NCBI GenBank assembly: GCA_016234595.1
Contig: JACRBG010000011.1
Location: 1-37,226, forward strand
Source of the DNA: Chloroflexota bacterium
GTDB taxonomy: Bacteria > Chloroflexota > Anaerolineae > Aggregatilineales > J027
DNA: 37,226 bases
Direction of reading: 5' to 3'
In this document: positions 30,698 through 37,226 of the stretch, in pieces
Layout of the letters: the number at the start of each line of letters is the position of its first letter
Position numbering within the stretch: the stretch's first letter is position 1
Translations under genes and position numbers: made by a program
The notes under the pieces: generated by a model
Databases searched by the model: none
The model's input: the letters and a program-made list of their open reading frames with translations, nothing else
What the model was told of the DNA's origin: nothing

Positions 30698-33600
30698 TTA
30701 TTGGAAGAAGGTCTGGAGCAGTGAATCGAGGATAAACAGCGCGTGGACGTTGCGACGATTGACGCCATAAGCCAACGCCTCATCACTTAAATCCATCGGG
30801 CCGAAACCACCCACTGCATAGACGCCATTGGGAGCCTGTTGCATCGTGAGATACAGGTTCCACAGTGGCACATCCGAGTCGGTAGCGATGGTCGCAATCA
30901 CTTCATTGTATTGATTGAGGGTGTCGAAGCCGACAGAGCCATCATCGGGTAGGGTCGTCAAAATCGGGATAACGCCGCTGGCTAGGGCCGAGTCCACCAT
31001 CTGTTGCAGATTGAAACGGAAGGTGTCTATGTCGGTAGCAGTGGCATCCGACGGAGTGAAGCTGATAAACACCACACTCGGTTGCGACAAACGCAGTTCG
31101 CAATCGAAGGGTGTCTCGCCGGGGGTGCAGATGTTCGGGTCAGCATAGGCCGGGTCGAGCACATTCTCGATTGTCCAGCCTTCACCTGTCGCGGCACTGG
31201 TGACGTTGAAACTGGTCGCACCATCGCCCAAACCATCATGGGCGGGTTGGACACTGTAGTGATTGACGATATTTTGCAGGTCGGGGTAGCTACCAAGGTT
31301 GTAGTTGTTATAGGCGAGGTCATCTAAGAAGTCCGTGCCGCCTAGCGATTCATCACCGACCACTGAGAAGACCGTATTACGACGGCCCAGATTAAAGACG
31401 CCATTTTGATAGACTGTCAGCAGTGGTTCATAGAGCGGACTGTTGGTGCTGATGTCTGGCAAGATGGGATAGTTATTGATGTCGAAAGTCGGTACGCTGG
31501 CAATGATGGCTTGGTCAGTGACCGTGACATCAAAGAACCCTTGAGCTGTGCCACCCCGCCCATCATCAAGATTAACGGTAATGTTGGCTGTACCGGCACT
31601 GTTGCAGGTGATATTGATGGTGGAGGCATCCGGGGCAAAGGCTTGGGCCACCCCGTCATTGTTGGAGAAGGCCGTGACAGTCATAACATCGCCGTCGGGG
31701 TCACTGGCCGAAATCAGGACAGGCAAAGTCTGACCGACTTCACAACCTTGCGGGTCAATCGGCGCGATAGTGGGGGCTTGGTTGGCCGCGACCACATCCA
31801 CTGTAAAGACGGTTGCGTTTGTGCCACCTCGCCCGTCATCCACCCCAACCGAAATCGTTGCTGTACCGGAACTAAGGCAGGCCACACTGAGAGTGGTGCT
31901 GTCCAGAACGGCCACCTGTGCAATGCCTGCATTATCAGCAAAGCCTTGGGTGGTGATGAAATCGCCATCCGGGTCGAAGGTCGGCACGGCGACAGTGAGG
32001 GTGTCACCGGGGGCACAGGTCTGTGGCGCGATGGCGTCAAGGGTCGGTGGATTGTTAATCACCAACACATTGATGCTAAAGAAAGTCGCATTCGTGCCAC
32101 CGCGCCCATCATCAGCATTGAGGGTCACGTTGACCAGCCCTGCATTTAGGCAGGTTACACTGAGGGTGGCACTGTCCAAAACGGTAATTTGAACAATCCC
32201 CTCCACGTCGGTTTGCGGGAAGATGTTCAGGGGGTCACCATCGGGATCAAAGGCGGTGAAACTGATATTGAGGGTATCACCGGGAGCACAGCTTTGTGGG
32301 TCAATCGGGTTGATACTCGGCGGTTGATTGGGCGTAGCCACATTAACGGAGAAAGCCGTAGCGTTCGTACCACCCCGTCCGTCATCCACCCCTACGGTGA
32401 TGGTGGCAAAACCATTGCTCACACAATTGACGTTGAGGGTTGTGTTATCAAACACGGTGGCGATGGCGATGCCATCATTGTCTGAGAAGGCTGTAACCGT
32501 CAGTAGGTCGCCATCGGGGTCGGTGGGATTAAGGGCTACTGTTAAGGGTTGGCCGACTTCGCAATTTTGGGGTGCGATGGCGTTAACGTTCGGGAGTTGG
32601 TTGGCTGCCGAGACTGTGACGCTGAGGGTAGCTGAATTAGCGCCGCCGCGTCCGTCATCGGCAGAGATCGTAATGGTCGCATTGCCTGCGCTGTTGCAGG
32701 TGACACTGAGATTCGCCGCATCCAAGACACTGGCCTGCGCGATGCCATCATTGTCGGAAAAGGCCGTTACGGTCAGTAAATCGGCGTCGGGGTCAGTGGC
32801 GACATAGGGCAGCACCAACGGTTGACCGACTTCGCAAGTGACAGGGGTCAGCGGGTCAATGCTCGGTGGTTGGTTGGCGGCAGTGACATTAACCGAGAAA
32901 GCGGTGGCATTCGTCCCATCTTGCCCATCGTCCACGCCGACCGTAATCGTCGCAAAGCCATCACTCGCACAATTGACGCTTAGGGTAGCGTTGTCGAGCA
33001 CGGTGGCACTGGCAATCGCGTCGTTGTCGGAAAGGGCTGTGATAGTCAAGGGGTTGCCATCGGGGTCGGTGGGGTTGATTGTCACTGTCAGGGGCTGACC
33101 AACTTCGCAGTTCTGGGGTGCGATGGCATCAATGCTGGGAGGCTGATTGGCTGCTGAAACCGTGATAGTGAAATCGGTACTGGCTGTGCCACCTCGTCCA
33201 TCATCGGTATTGACGGAAATTGTTGTTGTGCCAGAACTGAGGCATTGCACCGCAATCGAGAAGGCATCGGTTACGTTGGCTGTTGCAACCCCCGCGTCAC
33301 TAGATGTAGCCGTGGTGGTTAGCAAGTCATTTTCGGGATCAGTCGCCGTGTAATTGACGATGATGGGTTGACCGGCCTCACAGGTTTGTGGGTCAATCGG
33401 TGCGATAGCGGGCGACTGATTGGGCGTGGTGACATTGACCGCAAAGGCTGTCGCATTCGTTCCACCGCGTCCATCATCCACGCCAACGGTGATTGTAGCA
33501 AAACCATCACCTGCGCAATTGACACTGAGTGTGGTGTTGTCGAGCACGGTGACGCTGGCAGTTGCGTCATTATCGGAGAGAGCCGTCACCGTAATGGGGT

Positions 33601-36600
33601 CGTTGTCGGCATCGGCCACCACGATGGATACGGTAAGGGGTTGACCCACTTCGCAATTTTGGGGTGCGATGGGGTCAATCGTGGGTGGTTGATTCGGCGC
33701 TGTGGCCTCAACATTAAAGCTAGTCGTGGCAGTCCCACCTAAGCCATCATCCACCGCGACAGTGATTGTCGCCGTTCCTGCGGCTTCGCAGAGGATCGCG
33801 AGATTGTTGGCATCGGCAAGGCTGGCGCTGATGGCTGGATTATCCGACGAGACATTGGTGGTCAGTGGCGTGCCGTCAGGGTCAAGCGCAAAGTAGGCCA
33901 CGGTCAAAGTTTGACCAACCTCGCAAGTCTGCGACAGGATGTTTTCAATCGTCGGCATTTGATTGGGGGTCGCGACGGTGACAGCAAAATCGGTGCTGGC
34001 TGTGCCACCTCGCCCATCATCAGTACTGACCGTAATGGTGGCGGTACCGGGGCTGAGGCATTGCACCGCAATCGAGAAGGCGTCGGTAACACTGGCAATC
34101 GCAATACCCGTGTCGCTTGAGGAGGCGATAGTCGTCAATAGGTCGTTTTCAGGATCGGTGGCGGTGTAATTGACCACAATCGGCTGATTGCTCTCGCAAG
34201 TTTGTGGGTCAATCGGCGCGATAGTGGGGGACTGATTGGGCATAGCGACATTGACCGTAAAGGCCGTCGCATTCGTTCCGCCGCGTCCATCATCTACGCC
34301 GACAGTAATCGTGGCAAAACCGTTGCTGAGGCAGGTTAGGCTGAGGGTGGCATTATCTACTACGGCGACCTGTGCAGCAGCCTCATTATCCGAAAGGGCA
34401 GTGATGGTGACTGGGTCGTTATCAGGATCGGCCACGACCATTGGAATGGTAAGCGTTTGACCAACTTCACAGGCCTGTGGGTCAATAGAGCTGATGCTCG
34501 GGGGTTGATTGGCAGCGGTTACATCAACCGTAAAACCACTGGAGGCTTCACCTCCACGCCCATCATTGACTGTGACCGTGATACTGGTTGAGCCAGCAGC
34601 TAAACACTCCAAACTTAACTCAAAGCTGTCAAGTACAGTGGCGGTGGCGATGGTTGGGTCAGATGACACGGTCGTAGCGGTCAAGACATCGCTATCAGGG
34701 TCAGTGGCATTGTAGTTGACCACCAAGATTTGACCAGCTTCACAGGTTTGTATACCGATGGTGTCAATGCTGGGGAGTTGATTGGGTGTTTCATTGACGG
34801 TGACATCGAAAGTGGCTTCAACGGTGATGTCGCTGGTGACTGATAGGGTGACGGTGGCGACACCAACGCTGTTACAAATCACTGTCAGGGTGCTACCCAC
34901 GAGAGCGGCAGATGCAATCGAGTCATCACTTGAAAGGGCGCTGACAGCAGTGATTTCGTTATCCGAATCGCCATAGTTCAAGGCAACATCCAAAGATGAT
35001 CCAATTAAGCAGGCCTGTGGATCAATGGGCATGATATAGGGCGGCTCGTTGGGCCGAGTGGTTTCCGTTTCAGTGGGAGTCGGTGATGGTGTTTCGGTTT
35101 CGGTTGGTGTATCCGAAGGTGTCGCCGTAAATTCAGTGGTGGCTGTTTCAGTCGGTGTGGCTGAGGGTGTTTCGGTCTCAGTTGAGGTGGCCGAAGGCGT
35201 GGCTGTAAACTCAGTCGTCGCTGTTTCGGTTGGAGTGGCTGAGGGTGTATCGGTTGGCAGGGTGTTGACTGTCACGCCAAAAGCCATGTTGGATTGCCCG
35301 CCACGAGTATCACCCACAAAAACCGTAATGGTAATCGTTCCGGCGTTGAGACAGACGACATTCAATGTGCCATCCAGATTCAAGGCGACATTGGCAATGT
35401 TAGGATCGCTGGTGGTTGGGTTGATGCTGATAGGATCGCCATCGGGGTCACTGACCGTCAATGGCACGATGAGGCTTTCACCGACGGCACAGGTCTTAGG
35501 ATCAACTTGAGTGATGGCCGGGTTTTGGTTCGGCGTATCCACACTGACCGGGAAGCTAATCGGTGTCACCCCGCCGCGTCCGTCATCGGCCGTAACGGTG
35601 ATGGTTGCCACACCTGCCCCAACGCAATTGATGTTGAGGGGGTTATTGGTGATGCTGGCTTGGGCGATTGCGTTATCGCTTGATACAGCAGTCAGGGTCA
35701 GCACATCCCCGTCTGGGTCGGCATAGGTCAGGACAAGGTTAAGGGTTTGGCCCACTTGGCAGGTTTGCGGATCCACTGTCGTCATTTGCGGGTATTGATT
35801 AGCGGCTGTAACCGTGACAGCAAAACTCCGCGCCGCTGTGCCACCCCGCCCATCGTTGACAGTAGCCGTAATATTGGCTGTTCCAACACTGACCCCGGCA
35901 ATCGTTAATTCTGATGGGCCACTTTGGAATACGGTGGCAATCGCAGCATTGTCGGTGACGGCTTCAATCGTGATGGGGTCGTTATCAGGGTCACTATAGA
36001 CCAAGTTGACCGGAATGGTTTGACCCGTCGTAACAGCCTGTGGTGCAATGCTATCTAGGACAGGCAGTTGGTTGGGAATGGTGGCCGGGTTGACGGTGAC
36101 GGTAAAGGAAGCGGATGAACTGCCACCCCGTCCATCGCCAATGGCTACTGTGATCTTTGAATTACCGACTGTAACCCCTGTAATGCTGATGCTGCTCGTG
36201 CCTAAAGCGGCAACTGAGGCAATAGCAGGGTTCTCGGAGAGCACCGAAAACGTAATTGGGTCGCCGTCGGGATCGCTGAGTGAAAGGTCAACAGGGCGGG
36301 TTTCGCCTACCTCAATGGTCTGGTCATTGATGACGCCAATCACTGGTGCTTGGTTAGGTGGTGGCGGCGCGTTGACGGTGGCCGTAAACATCGTAGTGAC
36401 GCTGGCCCCACGATTGTCGGTAACGGTTACGGTGATGTTGACTGTGCCAGCCGCGATACTTGTAATCCTCAAGGTAGTTGCGTTGATGGCTTGTGTCGTG
36501 ACCCACGCTGGATTACTGCTGGCCGCTGTAAACGAGGTTGGGTCGTTATCGGGGTCAGAGATGGATAGCGCAATATCCCGCACCTCATTGACATTCAACG

Positions 36601-37226
36601 TTTGGGCTGTAACCGCCCCGATGCTGGGGGGATTGTTGGTCGTCACAGCAGGGTTGACCACGACCGAGAAGATAATCGAATTAGAAGCCTGCTTGCTGTC
36701 GGTTGCTACCACCGTAATGTTGGTTGTCCCGGGGGCAAGTGCTGCTAGATTGATGTTATTTCCCACACCCGGTGTCGCCGCAACCACACCCGGAACCGAA
36801 CTGGATACGCTGAAGTTATAAACGTCGCCATTGGGGTCGGTGATACTGAGTGGGATGATTACGTTGGTATTTTGCACCATTGTTTGGTTGGGAATGCCCG
36901 TGATATTGGGTGGGCTGTTGGTGCTGGGAGCATTCGCCACCGTCACCAAGAAACTCGTTTCTGCCGTTCCGCCAAAAGCATCCACAACCCGTACTGTAAT
37001 GGTCGCAATTCCGGGGCCGAGCGCATTGAGGGTAATGGCTTGACCCACCGGAGCAACCGTAAGCACCGTTGGGTTATCGGTAGAAGCATTGATGGTAAAC
37101 GTATCATAGTCGGGATCATAGACACCCAACGCGACAGTGGTCGAAAGGCCTGATCGCAAATTGAGCGGCGCGACAGGGCTAATAACCGGATTTTGATTAG
37201 CACCCTTACCAGACCCTTGACTTGGC
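30698..37226 (-). CDS. Giant secreted Ig-like repeat protein with degenerate SGNH-like C-terminal domain (5' end outside window)
   Basis: The frame is open to the right edge, so the N-terminus and signal peptide are missing; a TTG at 37159 is only an internal codon. Visible are over 2150 residues. About twenty units of about 91 residues each start N-Q-x-P and end G-R-G-G-T-x-A-x-F-x-V-x-V, with a D-P-D-G-D strand between; these are Ig/cadherin-like surface repeats. The fifteen more C-terminal units have a Cys in P-Q-T-C and another in L-S-V-x-C, probably one disulfide each. The first five lack them. A Thr/Pro/Glu linker interrupts the array at 35051-35254. The last 265 residues (30701 to about 31500) resemble SGNH/GDSL hydrolases without their key residues. 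No sortase motif or terminal membrane helix is seen. Confidence 0.88.
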   Translation of the reverse strand, partial: PSQGSGKGANQNPVISPVAPLNLRSGLSTTVALGVYDPDYDTFTINASTDNPTVLTVAPVGQAITLNALGPGIATITVRVVDAFGGTAETSFLVTVANAPSTNSPPNITGIPNQTMVQNTNVIIPLSITDPNGDVYNFSVSSSVPGVVAATPGVGNNINLAALAPGTTNITVVATDSKQASNSIIFSVVVNPAVTTNNPPSIGAVTAQTLNVNEVRDIALSISDPDNDPTSFTAASSNPAWVTTQAINATTLRITSIAAGTVNITVTVTDNRGASVTTMFTATVNAPPPPNQAPVIGVINDQTIEVGETRPVDLSLSDPDGDPITFSVLSENPAIASVAALGTSSISITGVTVGNSKITVAIGDGRGGSSSASFTVTVNPATIPNQLPVLDSIAPQAVTTGQTIPVNLVYSDPDNDPITIEAVTDNAAIATVFQSGPSELTIAGVSVGTANITATVNDGRGGTAARSFAVTVTAANQYPQMTTVDPQTCQVGQTLNLVLTYADPDGDVLTLTAVSSDNAIAQASITNNPLNINCVGAGVATITVTADDGRGGVTPISFPVSVDTPNQNPAITQVDPKTCAVGESLIVPLTVSDPDGDPISINPTTSDPNIANVALNLDGTLNVVCLNAGTITITVFVGDTRGGQSNMAFGVTVNTLPTDTPSATPTETATTEFTATPSATSTETETPSATPTETATTEFTATPSDTPTETETPSPTPTETETTRPNEPPYIMPIDPQACLIGSSLDVALNYGDSDNEITAVSALSSDDSIASAALVGSTLTVICNSVGVATVTLSVTSDITVEATFDVTVNETPNQLPSIDTIGIQTCEAGQILVVNYNATDPDSDVLTATTVSSDPTIATATVLDSFELSLECLAAGSTSITVTVNDGRGGEASSGFTVDVTAANQPPSISSIDPQACEVGQTLTIPMVVADPDNDPVTITALSDNEAAAQVAVVDNATLSLTCLSNGFATITVGVDDGRGGTNATAFTVNVAMPNQSPTIAPIDPQTCESNQPIVVNYTATDPENDLLTTIASSSDTGIAIASVTDAFSIAVQCLSPGTATITVSTDDGRGGTASTDFAVTVATPNQMPTIENILSQTCEVGQTLTVAYFALDPDGTPLTTNVSSDNPAISASLADANNLAILCEAAGTATITVAVDDGLGGTATTSFNVEATAPNQPPTIDPIAPQNCEVGQPLTVSIVVADADNDPITVTALSDNDATASVTVLDNTTLSVNCAGDGFATITVGVDDGRGGTNATAFAVNVTTPNQSPAIAPIDPQTCEAGQPIIVNYTATDPENDLLTTTATSSDAGVATANVTDAFSIAVQCLSSGTTTISVNTDDGRGGTASTDFTITVSAANQPPSIDAIAPQNCEVGQPLTVTINPTDPDGNPLTITALSDNDAIASATVLDNATLSVNCASDGFATITVGVDDGQDGTNATAFSVNVTAANQPPSIDPLTPVTCEVGQPLVLPYVATDPDADLLTVTAFSDNDGIAQASVLDAANLSVTCNSAGNATITISADDGRGGANSATLSVTVSAANQLPNVNAIAPQNCEVGQPLTVALNPTDPDGDLLTVTAFSDNDGIAIATVFDNTTLNVNCVSNGFATITVGVDDGRGGTNATAFSVNVATPNQPPSINPIDPQSCAPGDTLNISFTAFDPDGDPLNIFPQTDVEGIVQITVLDSATLSVTCLNAGLVNVTLNADDGRGGTNATFFSINVLVINNPPTLDAIAPQTCAPGDTLTVAVPTFDPDGDFITTQGFADNAGIAQVAVLDSTTLSVACLSSGTATISVGVDDGRGGTNATVFTVDVVAANQAPTIAPIDPQGCEVGQTLPVLISASDPDGDVMTVTAFSNNDGVAQAFAPDASTINITCNSAGTANITVNLDDGRGGTAQGFFDVTVTDQAIIASVPTFDINNYPILPDISTNSPLYEPLLTVYQNGVFNLGRRNTVFSVVGDESLGGTDFLDDLAYNNYNLGSYPDLQNIVNHYSVQPAHDGLGDGATSFNVTSAATGEGWTIENVLDPAYADPNICTPGETPFDCELRLSQPSVVFISFTPSDATATDIDTFRFNLQQMVDSALASGVIPILTTLPDDGSVGFDTLNQYNEVIATIATDSDVPLWNLYLTMQQAPNGVYAVGGFGPMDLSDEALAYGVNRRNVHALFILDSLLQTFFQ
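35063..35248 (-). repeat. 78-bp tandem repeat encoding a Thr/Pro/Glu linker
   Basis: The linker of the giant protein is built from a 26-residue unit beginning T-P-S-A-T-P-T-E-T-A-T-T-E-F. It is present twice (35248-35171 and 35170-35093) with a third, shortened copy (35092-35063). The DNA copies are similar but not identical. The unit is likely a flexible, possibly glycosylated spacer, and its copy number may vary by slippage. Confidence 0.85.

Noticed and set aside
31406-32149. Long plus-strand open frames (for example 247 codons here, 257 codons at 36048) opposite the giant repeat gene
   Set aside because: They are shadows of the periodic codon pattern of the Ig-like repeats; the minus-strand frame is continuous and has coherent domains.
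35063-35248. CRISPR-like array
   Set aside because: The repeats are in-frame protein-coding tandem units without spacers.

Overview
The window looks like a chromosomal segment of an environmental bacterium, most likely a member of the Chloroflexota (Anaerolineae-like). This is inferred from the mix of families: a free-standing XPB/Ssl2-type helicase-associated protein, SH3b/LysM secreted proteins, a lipoprotein c-type cytochrome with a cytoplasmic tail, a very long disulfide-type Ig-repeat surface protein, and a homocysteine methyltransferase/MTHFR fusion next to metH. No rRNA, tRNA, CRISPR array or complete mobile element was seen. Most genes are moderately GC-rich (57% in one metH line I counted). 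Two genes, at 122-1156 and 28812-30578, are clearly AT-richer (about 38-42% in single lines counted by eye) and are probably acquired.

Layout. 1-120 holds the 5' end of an insertion-sequence transposase and its structured leader. 122-1156 is an EVE-domain/PD-(D/E)XK-type protein. 1210-3519 carries a helicase-associated-domain protein and a PduO-type cobalamin adenosyltransferase in one transcription unit. 3730-4974 is an MFS exporter behind a 13-bp inverted repeat. 5021-8763 (minus strand) encodes envelope proteins: a cytochrome c lipoprotein, a PA14-like/SH3b/LysM protein and a SemiSWEET-like protein. 8971-10688 is a compact unit of a 28-codon upstream ORF, a CPA2 cation/proton antiporter without a regulatory C-terminal domain, and a PII-like small protein. 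10766-12536 holds a metallo-beta-lactamase-fold hydrolase and a small non-RD Ser/Thr kinase. 12908-17307 is acnA followed by a GNAT acetyltransferase and an unknown protein. 17375-21702 is a run of small genes: a NYN RNase, a half-size CrtC/AttH-like protein, tandem 85/93-residue paralogues, a 3-methyladenine glycosylase, a SMODS-associated-NUDIX-like protein and two tandem NTR-like secreted proteins. 21827-22897 is an L,D-transpeptidase.

23066-28752 is a methionine operon: a SAM-I riboswitch with a well-formed terminator, then metH, then a homocysteine methyltransferase/MTHFR fusion. MTHFR makes methyl-THF, MetH uses it with methylcobalamin, and SAM shuts the operon off. The cobalamin adenosyltransferase is elsewhere in the window and is not evidently co-regulated.

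28812-30578 is an AT-rich DUF4209/HEPN-like gene. 30698 to the right edge is the 3' part of a giant surface protein. It has about 20 Ig-like repeats of roughly 91 residues, 15 of them with a conserved Cys pair, and a degenerate SGNH-like C-terminal domain.

The best candidates for something new are the uORF/antiporter/PII-like unit at 8819-10688, the EVE-nuclease at the IS boundary, and the DUF4209/HEPN-like gene.
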